Assembly: GCA_026027325.1 (NCBI GenBank)
Contig: JAMSLZ010000005.1
Coordinates: 124,001 to 188,000, forward strand
Length of the DNA stretch: 64,000 nucleotides
Source: Actinomucor elegans
Lineage: Eukaryota; Mucoromycota; Mucoromycetes; Mucorales; Mucoraceae
Direction of reading: 5' to 3'
The stretch's first letter is position 1. Each line of letters opens with the position of its first letter. Of the stretch, positions 1 through 11,031 are shown one piece after another. The notes below the pieces were generated by a model that was given only the letters and a program-made list of their open reading frames with translations, searched no databases and was not told where the DNA came from. Both the position numbers and the translations under genes were made by a program.

Positions 1-191
1 TCCTCAACTGCTAAATCAAGACGTCGTTAATTATTATAAATATCTTTACTACAAACTAAACAAGCATTTACCATTTCCTTTTCTTACTTTTTTCCAATAA
101 AAAGCCTACAAATTTATAGCACTCCCCCCCCCCTTTTTTTTGGCGCCATCACGACTTTAGTAAGAACTAAAGGGATAATATGATTATAAGA

Positions 192-262
192 ACAGATGCA
201 GTAGCTCATCCTGAGCATAAACTACCTGATAAAAGATGTGAGCGACATTTGTCGAGATCTGT
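192..262 (+). repeat. dispersed intergenic element, copy A
   Basis: Head GATGCAGTAGCTCATCCTGA begins near 194 and is followed after about 25 bases by the core GATGTGAGCGACATTTGTCG with GAGATCTG. It is one of the more complete copies of the family, carrying both head and core. Confidence 0.6.
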
Positions 263-332
263 ATAAAATTGAATGTAATTTACTGCCAATCATCGTGTAG
301 CTTATGCAAACATATTCTACTTTAGTCAAATG

Positions 333-420
333 ATGGTTGCAGTAGATATAATTGCTCATTTTAAACATGTACTAGCAATCAAATATAATTAAACCAAGAT
401 TGACCGAGAGAACTATCAAT
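333..420 (+). repeat. dispersed intergenic element, copy B
   Basis: Variant head GTTGCAGTAGATATAATTGC then CTCATTTTAAACATG; the core is eroded but ends AAACCAAGATTGACCGAGAG, close to the family core ending CCGAGATTGGCTGAGGGA. It shares the inserted TAGATATAAT with copy P at 53.8 kb, suggesting subfamilies. Confidence 0.5.
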
Positions 421-758
421 CATTATATATATATATATATATTCACAGGCGGCTTCACTTGACCACATATAGTTTACTTCTGCTTATTCAGGTATGATAT
501 ACACGTTATTTCAGTAAATTAAACTTATAAAAAATACAAGAATTTATTGCGAATATGTTTTACCTATCCAATGTTGCGTTTGATCAGGATTAACAAAGAG
601 ATCTTCTATGATACTACTGAAAGGATTGCAAACCGACCTGTCAAAACGGAGTGCCAATTCTTTTTTTTTTTTTTTTTTCATTATAAAAAAAAACACCAGC
701 AGACTCATAAAAAATTTTCCTTGTATCTTCTCTCTATTCTCATTAAACTTTGATCGAC

Positions 759-2034
759 ATGACCGAGCAAACTGCTGCCTACAAAGTTCAAAGACAATTA
801 CTCGCTATTTTCGATCACGAGAATGTGAAAAAGGATCAGTTTTTCCGAGAATTGATTGAGAAAGATCCCGAACACTGTAAGATCGCAACACTGGAGTCAT
901 ATATAAGGAAAGCAAGGCAAACTAACTTGTGAGATAGGGGTACCCATCAAGAAGCTCTCCATGATCAAGCGATTCAAAGAGATCTTGGAAGGCGATCTAT
1001 CTCATTTTGAGACAGCCGTCACTCTCAGTCCTGAGGATTTCGAAATGAACGAAGCCAAGACACATTTGCGTTATGTGAGAAAGGAAGAGGACAAGAAAGA
1101 AGAGAAAATCGAGGAGTCCAAAGAAGATAAACGAAACGCACAAAAGAAAGAAGTGATTTTGAGCCATTTTGAATCACAAAATAAGCGTTCGATTTATTCT
1201 GTAAGTAAAAAATAGGGTGCAGATCCTCCTCTCCCCCATTTTGGCCATCTGAGTTTTAACCCGTCCTTACCACCATGATTATAGAAAGGATTTGCCACTG
1301 AGCCAGAGCCTACTGAAGCTGATTTGAGAGCCTTTTACAGTGAATATGGTCGTGTTTTATCGCTCCGTCTTCGTCGTGAAGGCACCAATAACCGCGATGG
1401 TGCTTTCAAGGGCAGTATCTTTGTTGAATTTGAAACGCCAGAGATTGCACAAAAGGTCGTGGAGGAAGCTACTGAATACAAGGAGTTTGCTTTGACCAAT
1501 ATGATCAAGGCGGATTATGTGGAGATGAAGCGTATTGAAAAGTTTGATGGTGTTGAGTATAATCTCAACAACTTTTCTCATAGACACCTTGTTGAGTACG
1601 CCAATGGTGAGGACTATGGCTACAAAGACATCAAGGAGCTTGTAAAGACTGTGCATGAAAACATTGGCCGTCTTGAGCCTTTGCAAAAGAAAGGTACTGG
1701 TGTCCTAGAACTCTACAAGATTACACCTGAAGAGTTTTTGGCTAAATTGAATGATCAAAAGATTGAAAAGATCAACTTTTTCTTGGTCAGTTCTGCTGCT
1801 CGTGCTCACTTCAATAAGATTCAAAAGGAAGCTCAAAAGAGCGGTCGTGGTGGACGTGGTGGACGTGGTGGTCGTGGCGGCCGTGGCGGTCGTGGCGGTC
1901 GTGGAGGTCGCGGAGGCCGTGGTGGCAGCGAAGATCGTGGCCAAAAGAGAGATAACCCCAATCACATTGAGGTGGATAGTAAACGTGCTCGTACTATTGC
2001 GGAAGTCAAAGCTAGTGACCCCAAACAAAAGTAA
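759..2034 (+). CDS. LHP1: La protein (RNA-binding, RGG tail)
   Basis: Homologue of La/Lhp1, which binds the 3' oligo-U of new RNA polymerase III transcripts in the nucleus. Exons 759-876, 938-1200 and 1285-2034 give 376 residues. Splicing the first intron restores the La-motif signature (KDQFF.., then HWVPIKKLSMIKRFKEI), and the second joins the linker to an RRM (FYSEYGRVLSLRL, then the RNP-type stretch GSIFVEF). The La motif is at about residues 8-95 and the RRM at about 130-205. A pure RGG repeat lies at about 314-342, before a short basic tail. The ATG at 759 is used; an in-frame TTG nine bases upstream is not a likely start. The RGG tail is longer and more regular than in yeast Lhp1. Confidence 0.9.
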
Positions 2035-3032
2035 ACTCATTGCCAAGCCCCAAAAAGAGCACAAATTCATCAATAAAATAGACTGCATAATAAGAATGAT
2101 GGTTCTGATTTAGTTGACCCGAGGTAGATGCCTAATTCATACACTCAGATAAGATGTATGTAATTAATTGAGCAATGTCTAATGAGTAAAAGAACTTTCT
2201 GCCATTTGTAAAGCAGAAAGCACTGATAGTTACAGAAATTGCTTATACCATTTGTTTTTTATTTTATTTTTTATTTTTATGTGTGTCTATGTGTGTGTAA
2301 CTTGCATTTATTATGATGTCTAAACCAGGGCATTAGATTCAGAAGGTTCTTGAAAGCATGAAATGCTGGATAAGGCGGTGCTCGAAGCGTAAATCATGTT
2401 TAGACCAATGTTATTTACTGAACCAATGATATATACGCGTAGTGCTACACTGAGTTATAGATAGAATAAAAAAAGATTAACAGTTTATGGCAATGGTGTA
2501 CATGATTCTCGATCACTTACAAGTCGCACCGTCCCTTTTTTAATTAATCTCTTTAGATGTAACAAGGCCTTTCCTTTTTGTAATTAATTAAAATAGGACA
2601 TTATTATTCAGCGCTTGCCTATTCGTATGACACATAATGGCGGGGCTTTGCTGATTATTGGCTTCCCCTAACCCATTCTGTATAGAAGAAAGGTAATAAA
2701 GTATGAACTGCGCAGTCATTGGTCTGTATAGAAAAAGAAGAAGAAAAAATGAGTTGCCGATCGATACAAATTCAGTCCTCGTGAACAGATAACCTTTAGG
2801 GTACAATCTCGGTTTTCTCATTGTTAAAAGGGTAGCTGTCAATGCGGATCCTCATCACACGACAGCTTAAACCTGTTTCAACTTAACTCGTATGATTCGA
2901 TTATGTCTTTTTTAAACTTGTTACTTTATAAACATTAAGCACTTTTTAAACAGATTAACTTTGAGAAACTTAGCATTGTAATACTCGAACAAAAAAAAAC
3001 TTTCCTAGTGTTACATGTTATTAGATGTCAGA

Positions 3033-3063
<31 letters not shown>

Positions 3064-3394
3064 ACTTTACTAAGAATCAAATTATATATATATATATATA
3101 TATGTTCAATTTATTATTGTAAAGTAGTATATATACGTCTATCTATTATAGCGTAGTATGATATGTAGGATATTTATATGATAAGCAGCAAATTGTATAA
3201 AAGTACACATACAAAAGGGTCATTAGTGAAGAAGCATTCTTCTATCTATGGTGTATAAAATTAAAAAAAAAAAGAAAAAAAAAAAGAAAAATAATAACAA
3301 TAAATCATATGGGATTCAAGGGCATATAATAAGGATAAAAAAAATGGATTCATATAAGCATTTTTCCTTTTCATAGTAGCAGATTCGACAGACT
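2035..3394. other. intergenic, convergent 3' flanks
   Basis: Lies between the stop codons of the La gene and the Nrg1-like gene. It contains a 26-base T-run (3033-3058), a (TA)n tract at about 3083-3102 and A-rich tracts. No conserved reading frame was seen on either strand. Confidence 0.6.
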
Positions 3395-4118
3395 TTATAC
3401 ATATGCTTCATAAGGATGATAGTAGTTTGCAGATTTTGAATGTGCAGTGGGATGTACTTGGTGTATCCAGCTCTTAATTGGAGGGATAGAATTGGTATGA
3501 AGAGGAGGCATTTGAGTCATTGGAGGAGGTAATGACATTGGTGGCTGTGAATGATAATAATGGTTACTCTCTGGAGTCAAGGATGAATGACTACTCATAC
3601 TACTGTTGGTACTAGCCGAGGAAAAAGAAGACCATCCACGTCTTTGCACATTGTGGTTCCCTAATGAATACAATGGCGTGTCCGTATTATCAGAACCATA
3701 GTATGTATATTGACATTGAAGCTGCTGTCTCTGTTGCTGTTGATGATACTGCAATTGCTGTTGATAATGGTAATAATGGTGTCGAGAACGAGAAGACATG
3801 TGTGTTCTATAATGTTGCATCATGTTATCTTGGCGCGAGAACCGACTAGGACAACCAGGATATAAACAGTGAAAGTTCTTTTCACCAGTATGAATACGAT
3901 GATGTCTAGCAAGATGCCCACTATAACAATGTGTGAATACGCTATTCTGATCTATGTTTTTTAATATATGCATGTATATATTACCTTGTAGTGAAGCTCT
4001 TTTGACATCCAGATTCTGTACAGTGATATCTTCGTTTATTGATTTGACGATCGTCATTTAATAGATTGACTTGTCTTCCTTTGGAGTTTGTAATAGATAA
4101 TGAATTACTGGTAGTCAT
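3395..4118 (-). CDS. C2H2 zinc-finger protein, Nrg1-like
   Basis: Probable transcription factor of the Nrg1/Nrg2 type, which in yeasts represses glucose-regulated and filamentation genes. Exons 3985-4118 and 3395-3920 (64-nt intron) give 219 residues. Splicing rebuilds finger 1 across the junction: C33-C38-H51-H55 with the motif KSFTTSGHLARHHRIHTGEK. Finger 2 is C63-C68-H81-H85, with RFSRQDNMMQHYRTH. Both match the Nrg1 fingers closely. After residue 85 the protein is low complexity, rich in His, Gln, Tyr, Ser and Pro. It lacks the long N-terminal region of yeast Nrg1. The start is the ATG at 4118; the in-frame extension upstream of 3920 that ignores the intron would destroy finger 1. Target genes cannot be read from the sequence. 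Confidence 0.85.
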
Positions 4119-5077
4119 ACTGTATAAAGATGAACGAAAGAAATAATATAATTTAAAAAAAAAAAAAAGTCAATCTGGTTTACTTTATATATGAAGTTTT
4201 CCAAGTTATTTTTACCTTTTTGTGTAGCAGTGCTAAACTTCATAGTATGGGCTCCTATCACAATCGTTAGCGAAACCCCACCTTAGATTCATTCTCCTTT
4301 ATCATCTATAAAAAGAGTGTGCACGCACTGATCTCAGACTTGTATAAAAACGTGGTAGACAATGTATTACGATGTAACCCTGCAGTTTAAAAGGAGGACT
4401 AGAATCCAACAAGTTAAGTGTTTTCAACATATTAAAAAACGTGGGTTTGTGCTCTGTTCCACGTTTTCTTGGTTGTATCTATATACAATAGATGGTTTAT
4501 TAATAACATATTGCAATATTATTATATAGACGTACATCTTTACTGTGCGTCTGTGCTTTTTTTTTTAATTTTTTTATTATATATATATTTATATAATATA
4601 TATATATATTCTGCAATTTACTATAGTATATACAACAAAGTGGTTACATTTATCGGGTAATAAAGGCTATTTTACGGCACAAATGAATCAATGCGCGTTG
4701 ATTTGAGAGGGTCTGACAGGTCGATCCAATTATGTACAATACATGTAGATCCCTTAGCTGTTGGCCTTCAAGATTATATTAAACCACCTTGTTGCTATCG
4801 TGGAAAACCCTTTATCAATCTAAATGCCACGCGTGCTCCTGAATAACTCCAACTTGTTTTTTTTTATTTACCTCCTAATAGTGGCCTTTTTCTATTGTGA
4901 ATACTAGCAAAAAAAAATGCAATTTTTAGAAACCATCACACGAAAAAATGCCGCGTTCATTGGATAAATACATTTGATCGGCGATTGAATGATGACGTGC
5001 CTTTGGTTTTGCAGTGATAACGGTTATTTCCCTTTGGTTATTACTTTTCTTCAATCCATTCCAATTAGAACCAAGAA
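4119..5077. other. divergent intergenic region
   Basis: Shared upstream region of the Nrg1-like gene (-) and the Rab5 gene (+). It has A-runs near 4155-4168, a (TA)-rich stretch around 4577-4608 and a short T-run near 4857. No gene or RNA was recognised. Confidence 0.6.
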
Positions 5078-6115
5078 ATGACTACTAGACAACCACAACA
5101 AGCAGCACCAGGAAAGACTTATCAATTCAAGTTGGTGCTATTGGGTAAATTATATTTGAAAATAGAGACTGCATCAAAGCTAATGGAACAAGGTTATTAG
5201 GTGAATCTGCCGTAGGCAAGTCCAGGTAAAATTTGTTTGCTCAAAATACTCGGCAATAACATACTCAAACTACTCTATCTTTAGTTTGGTCATGCGTTTT
5301 GTAAAAGACCATTTTGATGAATATCGGGAAAGTACTATTGGAGGTAAGGTTATCCAAACTGAAGCCCCATAAAGCTAATATATAATGTTCACACTTGCTT
5401 TATTTTACAGCTGCATTCTTGGCCCAGACCATCACCTTGGATGATAATACAATCGTCAAATTTGAGATTTGGTAATAACTTATACATCAGCGCATTGTCT
5501 CTGAGGATATTGACTCAATACTATGCATATACATAGGGATACAGCTGGTCAGGAGCGTTACAAGAGTTTGGCACCAATGTATTACCGAAACGCCAATTGT
5601 GCAGTTGTAGTTTACGATATCACGCAAGCTGTAAGTGCATCCTACATGCATTTTTAACTTATTTTAAGCTAATGTTTGACTAGTCTTCTTTGGAAAAAGC
5701 AAAGGCTTGGGTTAATGAGTTACAGCGCCAAGCAGATCCTAATATTGTGATTGCTTTGGCAGGTAACAAGTCTGATTTAGAAGCTAGAAGAGTGATTGAA
5801 ACCAAGGTAAATTATAGATAATAGATCTAATAGCATGCGTGATTGATGTTTTAGATCTAGACTGCTCAAGAGTATGCTGATGAGTGTGGATTGTTGTTCT
5901 TTGAGACTTCAGCAAAGACAGCTCATAACGTTAACGAACTGTTTGATGCCATTGCCAAACGTATGCCTTTGGATCAACTGGCAGACAGTTCCCGTAGAAG
6001 AGGCGGTTTGAACACGCAAGGTGTTGATTTGGACACAAATGAAAGTAACAATGGATGCGCTTGTAAGTATGAATTGATTACACTCGAAAGCATCTAACAG
6101 CTTGCTATAGGTTAA
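5078..6115 (+). CDS. VPS21: Rab5-family small GTPase
   Basis: Rab5/Vps21/Ypt5-type GTPase controlling early endosome fusion. Eight exons: 5078-5144, 5201-5225, 5285-5343, 5411-5471, 5537-5630, 5684-5806, 5861-6062 and 6111-6115, giving 211 residues. Visible motifs are the P-loop GESAVGKS (residues 23-30), the switch I region ESTIGAAF, WDTAGQE, NKSD and ETSAK. The C-terminus is GCAC, a CXC double-prenylation motif; its last Cys is split between exons 7 and 8, and exon 8 holds only GT plus the stop codon. Reading through the last intron instead would add residues after the prenylation motif, so the tiny exon is needed for function. Fungi often carry several Rab5 paralogues, so the symbol is a family name. 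Confidence 0.93.
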
Positions 6116-6382
6116 ATTCAATCAATGAATTGTATTTGTTACCCTTTCAATATCCCTGCTGCTGTTTTCTTTGAGCACTTTTTAATCATTTATTCCTTTT
6201 ATTCATTATTATCTTCAAATAAACCATCTATTAAAAACAATCAATTGAATGCATTTCATTTATTAGTAGCTCTTTATTGCTGTATATGCAGTATTATTGC
6301 GCATGTATATCTTTTGTTCCTGATAAACTATATATATATATATACACACATTCAGGTGGCTATAGCCCAATAATGAGGCCAA

Positions 6383-9300
6383 TTACCAACCTGAGGATGA
6401 ACTACCACCACCTGCGGCATAAGAATGGCCAGTTCCTCCTCCTCCCATTTGCAGCACTTTTTTGCCACGAATTTGACCGCGTAATCTTGCTCTTTCTTCT
6501 ATTGCGGCTAATTCACAATTGTTTCAGTATAAAGGAGTATATCTACGATAGGATCTTACCTTGGCGTGCAGCTGCTTCTTCTCGTTCTTCATAGTTCAAT
6601 ACCAACTGCTTCAATTGCTGCTGTTCCTCACGTTCAGCTTCTTGTTTAGTACGCGTGCTCACCGCCAAAACGGAATCGGATGGCACTTGCACGATCTTTG
6701 TCTATTCAAAGAAAATCATTGGTTCTCTTATTCCTTTTGTATCATGCAAGTTATACCTGTTGGCGATTGCCTTTCTTTGTTAATAGTGTAAATGCCATTT
6801 TGCCTGTTTCAGCCTTGTTGGTATCCTGAGCCATTGTGCGACGATCTACGCAATGCAATATATTAAAAAATGTTACACTTGTTCCTAAACTTACATCCAT
6901 ACCTTGAGAACCTCTAAGATGCATTGGAATAGCTACATCCAACATGGCTGCCTTCTTTTCAAATTTACGTGAATCAATGCTTTCACTCATCATCTTGCTA
7001 TACTCGCGTTCAAATTCTTCTTCTTCTTCTCTTGAGAGTTCTTCCTTCTTGTTCTTTAAAACAACCACATCTTCTTCTTCGTCGCCTTCACCACCTACAT
7101 TTGCTTCAGATTCACTCTCTTCTTCATTGGCGGCTTCCAGCAAGTCTAAATCATCTTCTTCTCCGCCACTAGACGTATCAGAGCCTTCGCTTTCTTCAAA
7201 GCCATCTTCCAATAATGGCTTGCCAGTACCATCTGCACCTTGAACAGATTTGAGTTGCTCCAAAAGCATACGGTCAACAGCTTCATTGGCTTCCTCATAA
7301 GAGGCCAGGATGGATAATTGAGGACGAAGCATTTCCAAAGTATCAGTAATCATAAAATCAACATCCATAGGAGGTTTGTTCTTGCTCAACACGTACATCT
7401 ATAAAAAAAATAGACCCATCAGCAGGTGCTACCTCATGACACAAAATAATCATTACTTGCCTGGAAGAAAATCAAAAAGTTATCCAACTTCTTTTTGGAA
7501 CTACCTCTATCAAAGCACATGCCGCACGTATCAAGCAAAGTACAGCAGAGTCGAATGCGAAAGAAGTCATTAGGCGCATCAATAGAGCAATGTCTTTCTC
7601 TAGCAGGTCTACCGAATTCTATAGGTGTGTTAATAAATTAAAAAAAAAAAAGACACATCTTATCATACAAATAAAAAAAACACACTTTACCATGACCAAA
7701 TGTAACAATAGAATATAGCGTATCAAATACAAGTGGTGATTCGATCATACGGTAATTGTATAATTCACCCAAGTACTTTGCAACTGCGATACGTCTCTGA
7801 TTATGCTTAAAAATATTTTGTTCCAAACCAATACGAATCTCTTCTATTACACCATCGACAATCTGCACGCCAAAGTCTGTATGGTATCGGTTTAATCCAC
7901 TTGCCAGAATAGCCATGAGATGGATATTGCCAAACTTGATCTTCCAAATCTTTTGGAAAATCTTGATCAGTATTGTACGAATTTGTGGGTCTTCCCAATG
8001 CAACTTGCGCAACTGCTTGAGAATCTTATCCAAAGTTTTCTTGCAAAGATCTTCGTGGATCAATTTTCGGATATAGAGCTCCATGGGGGATCGTTCCTTG
8101 ACTTGAATAGCTGATTTATCTGGTGGATTGGCTTGGTAATAAGCGTTCTCAACCATCAAAGCATATCGACTATCAAGATGCTGCACGTTCTTTTTACGCA
8201 TCACAGTTTCCAGCATGCCATTGATACGTGCGCTTGTCTCGGGTGACTTGAGCAAGAATCGACCACATGTCTCGAGCAGATTACATACAATATCAATATT
8301 ATGGTTAGTAAAGTCATCTACAGCGACCTTGAGTGAGTGAAAGATGGTATGAGGAGGAGTTACACGGAACTTTGTGAGTTCAGCTAGGAATCGAATGTTT
8401 TTGATACGTGATTCCAAAAGGTCTTGCGTCTTTCGTCTTTGTAAACCTTTAAATTCATAGACTAAAGCAGCTAATATCATCTCACCAATATCAGGAAAGT
8501 AAGTATTGAGAGTAGCGATCAATCGAGAATAATAAGGCAGTAAATCCACACGTTGACGTGGCACACTCAGTAATGTTTTTACTAATCTCTTACGAGCGTT
8601 CTTGTTGTTCATGTAACAAAAGTCCACAGCTACACTGTCAATCAAATCGCGATTGCCGCAGGTTGGTAACCGAGCAAAAAGACTGTCCAATTGAACATTT
8701 TGGGTGGTTGGTTTATTGTCTTCTGAAGTTTCGTCCATGTTTTCATCTACAATATCAACTGGATCCAACATTTCTTCGTCGTTCAAAATAGTTGTGTCTT
8801 GGCCAGAGTCCGCTTGGTCGTTCTTTTCCAATTCTGCCTCTAATTCTGCTTCTGTTTCGGCTGTCATTTCTTTCTTTGGTTGTTGCTGAGAATCCAAAAA
8901 GACATCGGGTACTAGGATACGTAGATCGGGCAAATCTTCATAAAATTTACGGGCATCTTCATCTTCCCAAATGCCATTGCCCAGATTCTCTTTTCCATCA
9001 CTAAACATGTTACTTGTGTTTGCACTGACAATGGATTGTTTGGTGGCTGCTTCATCTGCAGGAAGATCAGGCATATCTATATCTAACGCATCTGATAAAC
9101 TATAATCATTTTTTTTTTCAACATTAAACTACAGTGATAAGGCAAAGTATGTTTATCATATATACTTACGTCTGTGTATGGTTCAATACTTTTTCATACG
9201 CTTTGGTTGCCTTTTCATATCTCTGCTTGTTTTCCTCTGACAATTCACCACGAGCAAACAAGACATCGTTGTTATGACGCTCCATTTTTTGAATCACCTT

Positions 9301-10339
9301 GTGCATCTTTACCAGATGTGCTTGTACTGCTTTATAATATGATTGAAACAAGTTGGTTAGCAGAGCATGGATATCCGGTGTGACAACCGACTCTTTATCG
9401 ATTGCAGGCAATGTAGGTGCTTCTTCACGCTGTTCAGCCGCAGCGCGCTGTTTTCTAGGAATGATTTGAAGCACAGTCTGTCCATAGTTTTTTAAAAATG
9501 AAGCGACCAAAGGCAAATTGCCAAACTGTTCCGTATCGTTGGCCAACATATCTTTGAGGACTTTGTATACAAATCCACCCTTTTCTTTCAAAGCATCTGT
9601 TTTCTTGGAGGGAGACGCACTGGTGCTGTTACCGCCTATGAGTCCTGCTACGGCATCACGGTGCGTTTCGACACCGCCTACATTGACAGAAGACAAGGTA
9701 GCAATGCCGTCTTCAACGTAGCGTAATACATGAACTAGCCATAACTCACATGCAATGCGTAGGTAGGTACGTTGTCGAATAATACGCGCTGATTCTTCCT
9801 TTTCCTTTTGTTCAGCACTGAGTGTTGCTAAATATTGTTTAGTGGGTACTTGAAGTGCTTTAGCAAGTTGATAGCTGAGCAGCAAAGTAAATGTATCAGG
9901 AAAACGTTGATGAAGAGCTGATACGACCTATGAAAAAAAAAATGTGTGTGTGTGTGTGCGTTGAATGTCTTGGTTTCACTTCATACTGGGTCGATTAGCT
10001 CTTACCTCGACACAAGCACCAATGTCGACACTGGTTTTGCACTTGAGCATACCTTCCATAACACTGCCTACAATTTCTGAAATGTATTTCTCCAAACTAA
10101 GTTTTTTGATATCGTTGAGCAATTGAGTTTGCATATCGGTGCCCAAGGAAGTTTTGCATTTTTTGATAAACGCCGTGTTCTTTTTGATATTGCTATCGAG
10201 ATTCTTGGGAGTCTCTATGGAAAAGATTAGTCAAACTGAGAGTTGTGTGTCTTCTCGAGAGCAAGCGAGCTTTACCACCTTTGCCTTTCTCCCAGGCAAG
10301 CTTGTTTAAACGTCGAAGTTCTTTTTTGTTTTCGTCCAT
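6383..10339 (-). CDS. UPF2: nonsense-mediated decay factor Upf2
   Basis: Upf2/Nmd2 bridges Upf1 and Upf3 in nonsense-mediated mRNA decay. Nine exons from the ATG at 10339: 10276-10339, 10006-10214, 9170-9927, 7691-9099, 7461-7618, 6903-7398, 6757-6845, 6560-6701 and 6383-6507, giving 1149 residues. Three MIF4G-type helical regions are recognisable. The third includes the family signature around FGRPARERHCSIDAPNDFF and FFQ at the end of exon 5. An acidic stretch (exon 6, rich in Glu/Asp) precedes the C-terminal Upf1-binding region (MAFTLLTKKGNRQQ, QVPSDSVLAV). The intron after exon 5 begins with GC, not GT (GCAAGT at 7460 on the minus strand). The exon 6/7 junction uses a GTATGG donor, because the stronger-looking GTAAGT 9 bases downstream would break the frame. 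Confidence 0.93.
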
Positions 10340-11031
10340 CTTGGTTAATGTGAAAAGGAATTGATGCACGATTCGTGTTATATAAAGCAAAGTTTTGTGA
10401 CTAGATTGGTATGACTTTTCGAGTTACGACCGAAGAATTTCTCTAGGTTGAGGAAAAACCTCATTGGGCTCAAAATTTTAAAATCCTTGGCCAGGCTTTT
10501 TTGCTGTAGACATGCCATTGTTGAGATAGGTTCTCAATTGAGATATATCCCTTGTTTTTATAATGCCTGTATATTTAGTATTTTTGATTATTATTTACTT
10601 CGAAAAAAAAAAAAAAAAAAAAAAAAAAACTGTATAAACTGCAAATACTCGGCATTTGAAAGGCCATTATACAAAGATAGTTGCATCAGTAGATACACAG
10701 CAAGATTTCAAAAAATCCTTGTTAGTTAACTTTGTTTTTATTGAAACTTTGTACTATGTAACAATCGCATCAAAGTAACTGAAGATCGTTTTCTCCAATC
10801 AGCAAAATAAATCTGTAAATCAACAAATTTCTGTTTCAGCCTCAGCAACCCAATCAATGTCGAGATAAATCATACGCGGAGAGCGGTATAAGGATTTTGA
10901 GCCAAGGGCAATTGAATGCTTCACTACGTTTTCCCTTTAATACTATTGCACAAAGTCCGCCAAATTAAAATAATTGCACCCTTTTTCCTTTTCCTTTTCC
11001 CTTTCATCTCGAGAAAACAACTCTACACTTT
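10340..11031. other. divergent promoter region UPF2 / AP-2 mu
   Basis: Intergenic DNA between two divergent starts. It contains a 27-base A-run at about 10603-10629 and, towards AP-2 mu, a CCAATCA motif near 10795 and pyrimidine-rich CCTTTTCC repeats at 10981-11005 just before the start codon. No gene seen. Confidence 0.55.

Larger units (their letters stand above)
1..758. other. gene-free left end with two repeat copies
   Basis: I see no coding region. The stretch holds a C-run (about 124-133) next to a T-run, two copies of the dispersed intergenic element (192-262 and 333-420, listed separately), a (TA)n tract near 424-441 and a run of 18 or more T at about 660-678 that would lie in the 5' leader of the La gene. 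Confidence 0.6.

Noticed and set aside
1751..2113. Val/Ala-rich frame overlapping the La RGG repeat
   Set aside because: Frame-shifted reading of the GGT/CGT repeat; La is the conserved frame.
6944..7243. Ser-rich 99-codon plus-strand frame opposite UPF2
   Set aside because: Antisense of the acidic GAA/GAG-rich segment of UPF2, which explains the Ser bias.
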